NCBI GenBank assembly: GCA_020002185.1
Contig: CM034533.1
Coordinates: 52,657,568-52,721,567 of the forward strand
Length of the DNA stretch: 64,000 nucleotides
Direction of reading: 5' to 3'
DNA from: Paraescarpia echinospica
Lineage: Eukaryota > Annelida > Polychaeta > Sabellida > Siboglinidae
The translations under genes were made by a program, and so were the position numbers. Below are positions 46,393 to 57,159 of the stretch, one piece after another (the stretch's first letter is position 1; the number at the start of each line of letters is the position of its first letter). The notes under the pieces are model-generated. The model searched no databases and was not told where the DNA came from. It was given only the letters and a program-made list of their open reading frames with translations.

Positions 46393-46772
46393 TCTGATTG
46401 AGCTACAGGAGTATTACGGATGACAGTCGGCTATTTTGTAATAATACATTTATAAAAATGAGTCATGCAATCACGAATTACATAAGTAAAAATGTATTAT
46501 CATGTCAACGTGTATAATTGTGTGTAACATAACAGTTCAAATAGTATTATTAAATAAAACATAAACTGCAAAAATGTCATTCATTTACACGTATCAAAAC
46601 CACGTAGCCCTTTGTATAATACTGCAATGTTTACAACAAAACATTTCTATAAATTTGGTCTATTATAACATTTAATCAAACAAGTGATCATATCCAATTA
46701 TTCAGCTCTGATCACGCGCAGATGTACGCTCGGTGTTCAGCACCGTAAGGGAGCATATAGGTCAGTGGAGTC
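46393..46772. other. Intergenic, no recognised feature
   Basis: AT-rich sequence with no element or coding similarity seen. Confidence 0.5.
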
Positions 46773-46914
46773 GAAGCATTTAAATAACTAAGCAGAGTCA
46801 CTCAACGATACGCCATTTTGATTTTGAACTGGTAGCGTATACAATATAATTACGTCACACCTGAATAACAGAGAGCACTGCGCGGGTGACTATGCTTGGT
46901 TATTTAAATGCTTT
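46773..46914. mobile_element. Small foldback element (MITE candidate)
   Basis: Inverted arms of 29 bases, 46773-46801 (starts GAAGCATTTAAATAACTAAG) and 46886-46914 (ends GGTTATTTAAATGCTTT), match at all but a few positions around an 84-base loop. There is no coding sequence. Confidence 0.5.
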
Positions 46915-46994
46915 GGTGGAGTAACGGTCGTAACAGCAAACAAAAAATGATTAATTAACTCAGTCGCCGCGTGCGTCGAGCAAGGGGTCAAAGC

Positions 46995-47095
46995 TCAGTA
47001 ATAGCAGCGTGGCTGAATGCTACCCAGAAAAGTCAAGATGCTGGGGTGAAGCGCCCTGAGCAGGACTGGATACCGTGTTATGTAAGAACATTTTA
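46995..47095 (+). mobile_element. tRNA-derived SINE, 3' fragment
   Basis: AGCAGCGTGGCTGAATGCTA, then CAGAAAAGTCAAGATG, GAAGCGCCCTGAGCAGGACT and GGATACCG...ATGTAAGAACAT match the 3' half of the CLASP-intron SINEs, with an internal deletion. Confidence 0.65.
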
Positions 47096-47936
47096 CATAG
47101 TGTTCGTTGGCTGAGCCGAGGGGGGCAGTTCTCGATAGCTCTGTGTGCGGCACGTCCTTGGATTTTCCAACAAAAATCACTCGACTGGAAGATGCGACGT
47201 TTTGTGTCTGGTCTGAATTCCGACCGACAGAATCGTACATTTTAATAATTTGAAGACGCTGCGTCAGGGAAGACAACGACTGCTTTGTAATTCGTACAGG
47301 GAGTCGACGGGAAGTATGTCTAAAGAATTATATGACGACGATGAACCATGTACTGTGAAACAAGCGTGTTACGCCAAAACTCCAGAAAATAACTCGACAT
47401 GTTTCGCTCGCTTAATTGTCAGACAGGATCTGCCGCTCAAATTCCCAAATTATAAAATCGCGCTACGCTTCTTTGTCTGTCTGATTAGACGTATTGATAC
47501 TGCAATGTTTTCTTACATTGCGTCCTTGGTCTGATGGTGTGTAACTGCAGTGGAGAGCGCACATTTTTGCAAGTAAAACGGAGAAAAGAATTAGGTGCGC
47601 TCAAAAATTATGAAGAAGACGATGACGTCCATTTTGACTCAAGTCAGACGAGAACGACGTTCTTGTGAAACTTTACATTCCGTCCATTGTTTACTTCTCG
47701 CGAATAAAATCCCGAAAGTTTGTATTATTTTTAATGCTGATTACCAATGCAAGGCCTACGTACATGTGTTTCAGAATTTGTGTTTTATCAATGGGTTCCA
47801 TTGTTGTGTGTATTTCCGGTTTACTTGAATGGGACACCGGAGAGACAGGGGCCGTGGGCCACGCATCCTAAATTCCCAATTGGTCCTTGAGTTAAACGTC
47901 TCTAAGAGGCCTGGACCTGTTCCCTACCTGTCAATA
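47096..47936. other. Intergenic, no recognised gene
   Basis: ORFs at 47250-47534 and 47595-47828 show no recognised motif. At 47919-47948, GTTCCCTACCTG and CAGGTAGGGAAC form an inverted repeat across the left end of the next element. Confidence 0.4.
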
Positions 47937-48231
47937 CAGGTAGGGAACCCGGGGCAAAGTGGAACACGGGGCAAAGTGAAACAGCGCCAACATGCAGCAA
48001 TATTGGTGCCGCCATCTATATGTTACTGTTATCATGAGAAGGTCAGGTTGCGTTGTTTGTGGTGGCAGCCATTTGTATTAATCAGGTATGTGCATTTTTG
48101 TGAGGACACGTCTGTTTTTGATGTGTTTAAACCAATAATATTCGTAAATAAACAATCTGCTAAAGCTCTGTAAACTGCGCACGCTAACGCCGGGTGTTGA
48201 ACCAATATCGTGTAGTCGGGGCAAAGTGGAT

Positions 48232-48264
48232 GGGGCAAAGTGGAATAATATTCCACTTTGCCCC
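48232..48264. repeat. Perfect 15-bp hairpin in the pogo-like subterminal region
   Basis: GGGGCAAAGTGGAAT, loop AAT, ATTCCACTTTGCCCC. Each arm is one copy of the motif also found in the terminal repeats, so it may be a transposase binding site in inverted pairing. Confidence 0.9.
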
Positions 48265-48493
48265 GGCTTCGACCTACATTATTTATTATCGCATAAATAG
48301 TATGATTATGATGTTAATAATAATACTTGTAATTCGCACTCAATGGCAGATAAAGCCTATTTCTATAAATGCATCAAATTAACAACTATATAGGTAGGCT
48401 TACTTTGTCTTCTCTAGGCATACATTTGGAATGAGGGTCATACTGATTTTTTCTTTCACATTTCAGACTAAATGGTACGAGAATATACAAGAA

Positions 48494-49757
48494 AAATGGG
48501 CCAAGAGGCCCTGAAATCCTTTGGACTATATTGCAATTATTAATTAAATGCGTATGGTGAATCATAGTTACAGATCATTAACGGCTATGATGGAAATAAA
48601 ATGTTGACATGTTTAGTGGAGACTATAAGCATGCCAGTGAAGATACACCTCGAAATAAAACATTCGAGTAGACCGTTTCGTGAAGACTGTATGCATTAGT
48701 TAATGTGTTATTAACATACTGTATAATTGTATCCCGATACAGTACATGTTGTTTAAGTAAATGTGCACACATTTTCTGTTCTCATTTTGCCCCTACCACC
48801 TTCCCCCAGAATGGAAAGAAGAGATAAGCTATAATAAAACTATTTGCTAACAAGGTACGTATATATAGCATGCATTTTGACTTAAAAACAGTAGCAATTA
48901 ATGACATAATACTGACTGAATAGGAGTGAAGTAACAGGTGCAACTTGTATAGTAAAATATCTTAATAATATTCCTTATAATTTAGGTTAACCATGTTTAA
49001 ACCTTTTCGAGTATACCTAAGTTATGTTATTTTATATATTATTTTCTACCTAAGTTATATTATTTTAATTCTAGATCATAACTGTATATTGCATTTACAA
49101 TTATGTATGTTTTAAAGTTGCTCAGGTTCTACCTGTGCAGTAGGGATTCCCATTATACATTAGTTACAGCCCACATGGAGGCATTCTGTTTTACAGTGGG
49201 ACAATGGCAGGCAGTGAACCGAGGCTAGTGCAATACACAGGCTTACAACATACTCTCTGACACCAGACCGCCCCACTCAGCCACCCCAGTTATAGAGATA
49301 GGGCAAAGTCCACTATCCAGTTATAAATAGAGATCAGTTGCCCAGGTTACAGCAGGAGGCTTACAGCAGTGGGAAAATAGCAGGAAAATTTAGCATTTTA
49401 GGGGGGCCCTGAGGTACCCTTAGAATGATTCAATCAAACACAGATTTCAAATACATGAAATGTGTATCCAAAATCAGAAAAAAAGATACTGAAGAGTTTT
49501 TGAAAAAAATTGGCAAAATGTGAAAATTTACCAGTTTCGAGAGCTCTGGTGGGCCCTACGGGACCCTTAGATTGATTCGATCAAATACATATTTCTCACG
49601 CTTAGTGGCAGTATCCTAGGATACGTCTACACAAACTTAGAGAAAATATTGCTGAACGGTTTCTGTAATATGGCAGCTAACGGCGCACGGCGGACGGCGG
49701 AAGGCGGACGCAGAGTGATGGCATAAGTCCGTTGTACCTTCGACCCAAAGAACTAAA
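48494..49757 (-). mobile_element. Family A repeat copy, reversed, inside the pogo-like element
   Basis: It starts AAAAATGGGCCAAGAGGCCC and TCCTTTGGACTATA (reverse of the family right end). It finishes GCTAACGGCGCACGGCGGAC and GGCATAAGTCCGTTGTACCT then TCGACC (reverse of the left end). The interior retains only part of the family sequence and no reverse transcriptase fragment. Its position splits the pogo-like element, so it is the later insertion. Confidence 0.7.
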
Positions 49758-50119
49758 AACTGACCAGCAGAAATGGTCAACAGAAGCCATGAACGAAGCG
49801 GTGCAAACGTTCGCGACAAAAATATGAGTCTTGGAGAGACAGCCGTGACCTACGGCATACTTAAAACAACTCTTTTTTGAAGAGTTAGGAAAGAGGGCGA
49901 TGACGTGGCAAAAAAGACCTAGGACGATAATAGCAAACTTCATAGATCAATTAATTATTTTATGACACCATTTACTTTCTACATAAACTAGCATTGTCAT
50001 CCCATAAAATTAAGTTAATTATAGTCAACGTTTGAATGATGTTTGCCCACATACATTCAGACTAGGTCTATGCCTATCCCATGATTGATTTGCCGTAATT
50101 CTGTTCTTGTACTTTTAGG

Positions 50120-51715
50120 CCGGTGTTCAACCGACAACAAGAAAGGGACCTTGAAGACTATCTTCTATTCATGGAGAATCGTATCTCCGGCTTAACACTC
50201 GCTGATTTCCGACAGTTGTCCCTCCAATTTGCTGTCAGAAACAATCTAGACCATCCTTTCAATCACGAACTGGAGATGGCTGGGGCTGTTTTTTCTACGG
50301 ATTTATGAAGCGCTGTGCACCCAACACTTTCACAAGCTCGCCAGAAGCGACACGAGCAGCACGGCAGCAGGTTTTAACAAGGTAGTAGGGCCTAGTAGCG
50401 AATTTCTACGGACTTTAATTTCGACTGTGTCTCTGCGAAAAACGCAGACCGTATATATAACAGCGATGAAACCGGAGTAATGACGATGCCAAACAAAACG
50501 TCAAAGGTTATATCGATGAAGGGTAAACAAAACAGGTTGGTGCCCTCGCTTCGGCAGAAAGGTGGAACTCTGGTGACAACAGAAATCTGTCTCAACGCTC
50601 TGGGGAATATCGTCGTTGCACTCGTCTTCCCTCGAAAGAAGCTCAATCCCCTATTTGATGTGGGAGCACCACTAGAAACTGTCATCGCATGTCATCCTTC
50701 TGGGTGTTTGCAGCCGGAGATATTCATACCAACATGGTTCAACTGTTTTCTGCGCTACATATTGCCTGCAGCAGAAGATCCCGTTCTTCTCATGTTTGAT
50801 TGTCATGCAACCCACACCAAGAGCCTTGCCTTAATCGAAATGGCAAGGGAGAATCATGTTCATATCCTTGTCATCCCACCTCACACGTCATATCGGTTGC
50901 AATGCCTTGATGTTTGCTTTGTGGGCCCTCTGAACACATACTATGAACAAGAAGTGCGGGTATGGCTCAGGAACCACCCCGAAAGGTTGTCACCATATAC
51001 CAAGTTGCAGCTCTTTTCGGGGCTGCCTCACAGAAGGTTGTAACTTCATCAACAGCCATCAATGGTTTCGCCAAAACTTTCATATGCCCCTTTTACTCCA
51101 ACATATTATATATATATATATACAGTGTATATATATATGTATATATATATTACACGTTTGCCGCAGCAGAAACAACAGCCAAACCCGCACCAGAAGATGA
51201 AACAACAACTTCGACATCAGCGCTGCACCACCACTTCCAGCCACACCTGATGCAGCACCACACTCCTAGCTCGACCCGACAGTTACGTGTCGCCGGCAGG
51301 AATGATGGGGGTCCCGCAGGTTGATCAGGCTGGCACAAGGTGAAGCGGAATTAAAAGGGGCAAGACTGTCGTATTGACGAGTAGACCTCATTTAAAAGAA
51401 TTACAAGCCGAGCGTAGGTCTGATGAGGAAAGAAAGACACCTGCTATTAAAATCAAGTTATTCTATGGAAAACAATGTGTTGGCAAAGGTCAAAGTAAGT
51501 GTAATGCGAAAGGAAAAGGCATCGTGAAAAAGGGGGAGAAAACAACTAGAGAGTGTTGAGGATGTCAAATACATGTTTTGCTGTATTCTGAATCTAGGCG
51601 TGGCGAAGAGTGGGCCAAGTGTGATTCATGCAACAAATGGTCACACGTGGAATGTGCAGGAACACAGGGCGGAGGCGTTAATTCTACTTGTGAGTTATGC
51701 CTGGAATAGATAATT
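50120..51715 (+). pseudogene. Pogo/Tigger-like transposase (DDE_1), broken by frameshifts and a stop
   Basis: After an acceptor-like TTGTACTTTTAG, the frame reads RQQERDLEDYLLFMENRISG (N-terminal HTH-type region) to EMAG at about 50280, where the frame is lost. The catalytic core resumes in 50480-51043: NSDETGVMTMPNK (first Asp; its codon lies at about 50464-50478), MFDCHATHTKS (second Asp), YRLQCLDVCFVGPLNTYY (third Asp). A further frameshift lies near 50985, where QVAALFGAASQKVV is in another frame, and a (TA)n tract sits at 51107-51150. The C-terminus (51374-51708) ends in a PHD-like zinc finger, CDSCNKWSHVECA...CELC, interrupted by TGA at 51557-51559. It is non-functional as it stands. 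Confidence 0.88.
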
Positions 51716-52367
51716 GCGACTGAACGTAATGGCTAATTAAGGTGTTTGCCTACAGAGCATCACAGCCTATAAGTCCATCCCAGTAGTGTACGTTTGACAG
51801 TAGGCCTAGCCCAATTAATCATGCAAGCATATTAAACGATTTAACAATTATCGTGATTTGATACAGCGAGTTGGACACTGATATGGACACAATCCATGAC
51901 ACATCCTTGGAGCAAAATGACATTTCACCTTGTCCCATGACAGATTTCCCTTTGCCCCATGCGCCTGGAGCAAACTAGAATTTTAATCGTTTTTATAATT
52001 TCTATCTCAATAAAGCCTTTTCTAAACGAATTTTCTTTGTGACATATGTTAGTCTTAGTCCTAAGTGAAAAGAAAACAGCCATAAATGTGTCTTCGTCTC
52101 GCGTTTTCACAGCGATATGGCCTGCCAAAATGTTTCGGTCCACTTTGCCCCGGGTTCGCCTACACATCCTAATCTACACACCTTAGATGGGAGTCAAATA
52201 GATAAAGTAGAAGACTTTAAATATACCTCGGTTCCTGCATTAACCCTCAACATGATAGTCAGTGCAAAAAAACAAGCTTGTGCAGCGGTATAGCGTGTGA
52301 TGATTGTCAACACGCAGACACCAAGCGAAGCATCTTTAGGACCACGCTTGAACTGATCCTCATTTAT

Positions 52368-53146
52368 CACGGGTCGGCTACTGTGGCTACGCGGGCCAAC
52401 TGCGGCCAGTGAAGCTGTTTCATGCGGCCGGCGGGCTAAAAGCGAAATTGCACACAATGCGGCCCGTGGGATGACAACATGCACGGTGCACCTTCCGTAG
52501 GAGAAAACAACTAAGTGAATTGTTTGTTTCATTGATAGAACAGATTTGACACGATGCAGGTGCCTCTGCAAAGCTCTTCAGGGCCGATTGCATCATCCTC
52601 TTGAAAGCCTGTGTGGCAGACCACTGTCTTCTGGACAGCACGGCGCATCTCAATATGCTGAATGTTCAACTCAAGGGACGAGAACATCTAATCAAAGAAA
52701 TCTTCCAGTTTGTTTCTTCCAGTTCGTTTCCGCTGCCGAGACGGAGTTTGCGCAACTTTTTACATAATATATCAGACCTCGCAGTTTGTCTTATTTACAG
52801 GCAGTTCACGATAGAAGTCGTCGGTGGGCCGGAAGCTGTGTAGATGAAGTTCACTGGACTGCAAAGTGCTTAGAGCTGTGACACTCAAACTCAAAGCGAC
52901 AGTCAACGTTTACACTGTTATATAGGCCAGGGCCTACACTGCCAAAATGTGTAAGTCCGAACTTAAATGAATAGGAACTAGAATGCTTATGTATTAGTTA
53001 TTACCTATATAACATGATAATTTTAATTATGCCAGTTTCCACGAGGATTAAGCAAACGATAATCAATATTTATGAATAAACATGTGGCCCGCAGATCAAG
53101 CCCAATTCATTTATTTGGCCCCCATTCAAAAAAGTTGCCGACCCTG
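52368..53146 (+). mobile_element. hAT element relic, plus orientation
   Basis: The left end, CACGGGTCGGCTACTGTGGC, and the right end, AAGTTGCCGACCCTG, are inverted partners of the (CAG)GGGTCGGCAAC type used by SPIN-like hAT elements, with GCGGGCCAACTGCGGCC subterminally. No 8-bp target duplication is visible. It is about 0.78 kb long and internally deleted. Confidence 0.7.
52601..52843 (+). pseudogene. hAT transposase fragment
   Basis: The reading LDSTAHLNMLNVQLKGREHL then IKEIFQFVSSSSFPLPR resembles the HLNxLNxQLQGKxxLIxxxxxxVxAFxxKLxLW segment of hAT transposases related to ZBED/GTF2IRD2-type proteins. The upstream BED finger, catalytic residues and C-terminal dimerisation region are missing. 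Confidence 0.6.
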
Positions 53147-53814
53147 GTTTGAACCCTACCTTTGCTTATTCTTCTAGATCTGGAAACTCAACAACAAAGC
53201 TAAGTTTACGCAAACTTTAAGTAAATCATGATTATACTAACATGTAGGCATATTTGTTTGCTAAATGTTCTCGTAACTTTTTGCATATCAGTTCCGTGGC
53301 TAGCTTGACTTCACGTTTACCTAGCATCGTTTATGACGTAACCAAAGAAAGTTCCTTCGAGTCTCGTGATTGGACCGTTAAAAATTAATGTTTTCTAATA
53401 CTACATAACACTGTTGCAAATTGGGGATACGTCCTAAAATTAATATCACTTAAGAGCTATGGTATAATTAAATTTTGATACGTTTAGGCCTACAATTATG
53501 GAGTGACGTCATTGTTATTTGGTTTCTTGTCATCCAGAATGTGTATTATGTCATCCGGTACGTGTGACCCTTTCACGCATTCTTCTTTTTTCGTAGCTGC
53601 CCACAAACATTTGGTTGATTTTTCTGGCATTAAAGCTGATGGAAGTTTAGAAAATGAGTGAGTCTACGACATGTTTTTTTTCATTTCACTGCGTGGGTTC
53701 TTTCACTTCCTTCCTCTGGCATAGACCAGATAGAAAGGGACCAACGGTTTATAGTGTCTCTTCCGAAACACGTAGACAACGTAGGGTGAACGAAAATGCC
53801 CATCGAGACCAGTG

Positions 53815-53990
53815 TGTCATGTATCAGGATCGTTATAACTGGTACGTTATACAGCTACTTACTACAGTGAGCTCTTACACCGTTGATGGTAATAAAAGGG
53901 TTGTTGTCTTCCGGTCAAATTCGAGTTGCACATGTCTAGTGTTTCCAGTTCCAAATAAACAAGCAATATGCTGCTTTATAAAGCATAACA
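53815..53990 (+). repeat. 5' LTR
   Basis: 176 bp, TGTCATG...AACA. It contains AATAAA in TTCCAAATAAACAAG. It differs from the 3' LTR at GGGTTG (GTGTTG in the other) and at AAATAAAC (AATTAAAC in the other). Confidence 0.95.
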
Positions 53991-54132
53991 TGGTGTCAGA
54001 AGACAAACTACACAAACTATTAGGGTAGGATGTGTTGGTCGGAAAAAACTGTGTTGGTGAAGTTTGAAGTGACGACTAAAAATTGAACTGAACTGTGTGT
54101 CAAAACGTCGAGTCACTGTCAACGACTGAAAA

Positions 54133-55054
54133 ATGGAATTTTTCAAGCCACCAAGTAGTATTGCGTTCGATGCCAGCAACTTAGATGAGGCATGGAGAAG
54201 TTGGGAGCAGCAGTTTAGGACATTTTACATAGCGTGTGAATTGAACAAGAAGCCTAAAGCTGTCCAAGTAGCCATACTACTACATACTGCTGGACCGGAA
54301 GCCCAGGAAGTATTCAACCAGTTTGAGTTCAAACCAGCAGGATCTGCTAACGTCCCACCAGCAGAAGATAGAGACAACTGGGAAACGGTGCTAGACAAAT
54401 TCCGTCACTACTGCAAACCACGTAAAAATACAGTTTACGAACGATATTGTTTCTGGTCTCGCAATCAAGGCAATGGGGAATAAGTGGATCAGTGGATCAA
54501 GGACTTGAGAATGAAAGCTAAAATGTGTGAATTTGGTGACCAGGAGGATCTGATGATCCGTGACAAGATAGTGTTCAGCGTCAATGACGAGCGTGTTAAA
54601 GAGAGACTTTTGAGAGAGTCAGATCTGTCGCTAGCTAAGGCATTAGATGTGTGCCATGCAGCCGAGACGACAAGAGCGCAACTGAAGGTCATGGCGTCTG
54701 AAGGAAAGCCAGAAGCTAAAGTGAATGTAGTGAAGCAGAGATCTCGTTCAAGCACATTTAGCAAGGGCTTCCATGCAGTTGGCAGGGGTATCAAGGGAAC
54801 TAACAATGACACTGTGGGTGGTTATAATAGTACACCGAGACCACGGGCTACACGGGGAAGCATTCACTGCAAATTCTGTAGCAGGTCACACCCACCAAAG
54901 TCATGCCCTGCGTACGGTAAACAGTGTAACCGTTGCAAGGGGTGGAACCACTTCGCAGTAATGTGCGAACACCACCGCACTGCTACAGTCGATAGGAAGG
55001 TGCGGATGGTGAACAATGAACAATGTGAGAGTAATGAATGTCTGTATATGGGTT
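54133..55054 (+). pseudogene. gag, with in-frame stop, fused to a truncated pol
   Basis: It starts MEFFKPPSSIAFDASNLDEA. An in-frame TAA at 54481-54483 interrupts the capsid-like region; the frame then continues as DQWIKDLRMKAKMCEFGDQE. Two zinc knuckles follow, CKFCSRSHPPKSC (CX2CX3HX4C) and CNRCKGWNHFAVMC (CX2CX4HX4C), typical of Mag-type gag. About 30 codons later the sequence jumps to RNase H at about 55050, which marks the deletion junction. It is non-functional as it stands because of the stop. Confidence 0.9.
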
Positions 55055-56756
55055 CGTTATTGCTTATGCGTCAAGGGCACTAGTCGGTGCAGAGCTACAC
55101 TACGCACAGTTGGAGAAAGAACTGTTAGCGGTCGTTTTCGCGACTTCCAGGTTTCATCAGTACATTGATGGAAAGGAAATCGAAGCGCAGACTGATCATA
55201 AGCCGCTTGAGATTATAATGAAGAAACCGATCGGAAACGCAACGGCACGCGTACAACGAATGATGTTGAAGCTACAGCGATACGAGATAAACCTGTCATA
55301 TGTACCAGGGAAGCTGCTGTACGTAGCCGACGCTCTCTCACGTGCTTACATAGAGGGTGAGCCAGACAATGAGCTCATTGAGATTATGGTCCACAGCGTT
55401 ACAAAGAACTTCCCAGCAAGTACAGGGCGACTCGAGCAAATCCGAAGTGCTACAGCCAATGACGTGACTCTTCAGCGACTACTTCAGGTCGTGATGAACG
55501 GCTGGCCAGAGTCGAGGGCAGCTGTACCAGAGGACGTGAGACCGTACTGGAACATGAGAGATGAGATGAGTGCAGACGACGGACTCGTGTTTGCAGGCGA
55601 ACGAATTGTCATTCCAGAGTCGATGAGGTCGGACATGCTGGAAGTGCTGCACGAACCACACATGGGGATGGAGAAGACGAAATCTCGAGCTAGATCAGCT
55701 ATCTTCTGGCCGGGAATGTCCAGAGCAATCGAGGACACTGTCTCGAGGTGCAAAACATGCCTACAGTTCGCCCGGAGTAATCAGAAGGAGCCGATGATAG
55801 CACACGAAATCCCAGACGGCCCGTTCCGGAAAGTCGCAATGGACATTATGTCGTTCAAAGGTCGAGACTACCTAGTAGTGGTTGACTATTATTCGAAGTA
55901 TCCCGAGTTGGCACTGCTCGAGAACAAGACAAGCGAATCTGTCATCTCGCATGTTAAGAGCATCAGTGCACGTCATGGAATACCCGAAGAGATCGAAGCA
56001 GACAACCAACCGTTTGGTAGCTATAGTTTTCGGCAATTCGCGAAGAGTTGGGGTATCACAGTGACTACATCGAGCCCAACATATGCTCAATCGAATGGGC
56101 AGGCAGAGCGAGTCGTGCAAACGTTGAAATCGCTCATCAAGAAGGCAGACGAAGAGGGTCGTGATCCCTACATAGCGATGCTAGAATACAGGAACACGCC
56201 GATCAGTGGACTCCGCTATACACCGGCACAACTGGCAATGAGCAGACTACTGAGGTCAAAGTTGCCGACAACCAAAGCCGTTCTTGAGCCGCGAGTCGTA
56301 AACGCGAAACAGGACTTGCCAGACAGACAGACACGGTTCAAACAAGACTATGACCACGGTGCTACATCATTGAAGCCGTTGAAACCTGGTGATGTAGTAC
56401 GAGTCCAGAGAAAGTGGGGCTGGGATCCCGCTATCGTTCAGCGGACACACGAGAGTCCGAGGTCATACGTGATCCAGCATGAGGGAGGAGAACTCCGTCG
56501 CAATCGTCGTCATCTACGGAGGACACGCGAGCAGCCGCCGCTGATTCTTCCTCAGATGGACGATCCCGACGTTCGAGGAGAAGGTAACGCTCTTCAGATG
56601 CCGGTACCGCCAGACGTGCCATCGCCACGAAGACTCGTCGCTGTGCCGCCACGAAGAGTCGTCGCTGAGCCACCTCCGCAAGAAGAGATTCCACAGAATG
56701 AACGATTCTCTAGATACGGTCGTGCAATCAGAAAGCCTATGCGATTTGACATTTAA
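55055..56756 (+). pseudogene. pol remnant: RNase H C-terminal part and integrase
   Basis: One open frame of over 560 codons. RNase H: YASRALVGAELHYAQLEKEL and TDHKPLE. Integrase: an HH-CC finger (HEPHMGMEK, CKTC), and a core with VAMDIMSF (first Asp), EADNQPFGSY (second Asp; the family usually has DNGPQF here, so this motif is altered) and SNGQAERVV (Glu). A GPY/F-like C-terminus follows (KPGDVVRVQ, RSYVIQHEGGELRRNRRHL), then a Pro/Arg-rich tail to the stop at 56756. Protease and reverse transcriptase are deleted, so the product cannot support its own retrotransposition. Confidence 0.93.
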
Positions 56757-56978
56757 TTGTGTTTTTCAATACTATTTGACATTGGTAGTATTATTGATCT
56801 GTTTCGCAAGTAACCATTATGTGACATTCTATGTGATTTTTGATAGTCGATATAATGTGACTTTTAGCCTAGTTTGCTACTCGCTTGATATCGATTTATC
56901 CACAGCGAACATTCGTTAAAGCTGATGAATGTGTTTTTGAGTTTATGAATACAGTTTTTTTTAGTCTTAAAGGAGGGA

Positions 56979-57154
56979 TGTCATGTATCAGGATCGTTAT
57001 AACTGGTACGTTATACAGCTACTTACTACAGTGAGCTCTTACACCGTTGATGGTAATAAAAGTGTTGTTGTCTTCCGGTCAAATTCGAGTTGCACATGTC
57101 TAGTGTTTCCAGTTCCAATTAAACAAGCAATATGCTGCTTTATAAAGCATAACA
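56979..57154 (+). repeat. 3' LTR
   Basis: 176 bp, preceded by polypurine AAAGGAGGGA and followed by the CAGTG target duplication. The poly(A) signal here is ATTAAA (AATAAA in the 5' LTR). Confidence 0.95.
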
Positions 57155-57159
57155 CAGTG

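Larger units (their letters stand above)
47937..52163 (+). mobile_element. Pogo/Tigger-like DNA transposon, decayed
   Basis: The left end, CAGGTAGGGAACCCGGGGCA then AAGTGGA, starts directly after a TA (47935-47936). The right end, TCCACTTTGCCCCGGGTTCG then CCTAC, is its inverted partner at about 52139-52163. GGGGCAAAGTGG-type motifs recur near the left end (47951, 47967, 48218, 48232) and inverted at 48250 and 52139. The transposase region (50120-51715) has DDE_1 features. A 1.26-kb reversed family A copy is inserted at 48494-49757. The TA duplication is not clear at the right end. Confidence 0.85.
53815..57154 (+). mobile_element. Ty3/gypsy LTR retrotransposon, Mag-like, internally deleted
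   Basis: 3,340 bp with 176-bp LTRs at 53815-53990 and 56979-57154, starting TGTCATGTATCAGG and ending AAGCATAACA. The 5-bp target duplication CAGTG lies at 53810-53814 and 57155-57159. A primer-binding site TGGTGTCAGAAG directly follows the 5' LTR (primer tRNA not identified), and the polypurine tract AAAGGAGGGA ends at 56978. It contains gag, then RNase H-integrase; protease and most of reverse transcriptase are missing. By eye the LTRs differ at two positions. There is no envelope gene. Confidence 0.95.

Noticed and set aside
47829..48173. 114-codon ORF across the left end of the pogo-like element
   Set aside because: It runs through terminal-repeat sequence, so it is not a conserved reading frame.
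55038..56756. Intact, functional retrotransposon polyprotein
   Set aside because: The frame is open, but it starts after a deletion that removed protease and most of reverse transcriptase. The start Met at 55038 lies in gag-derived sequence read out of frame.
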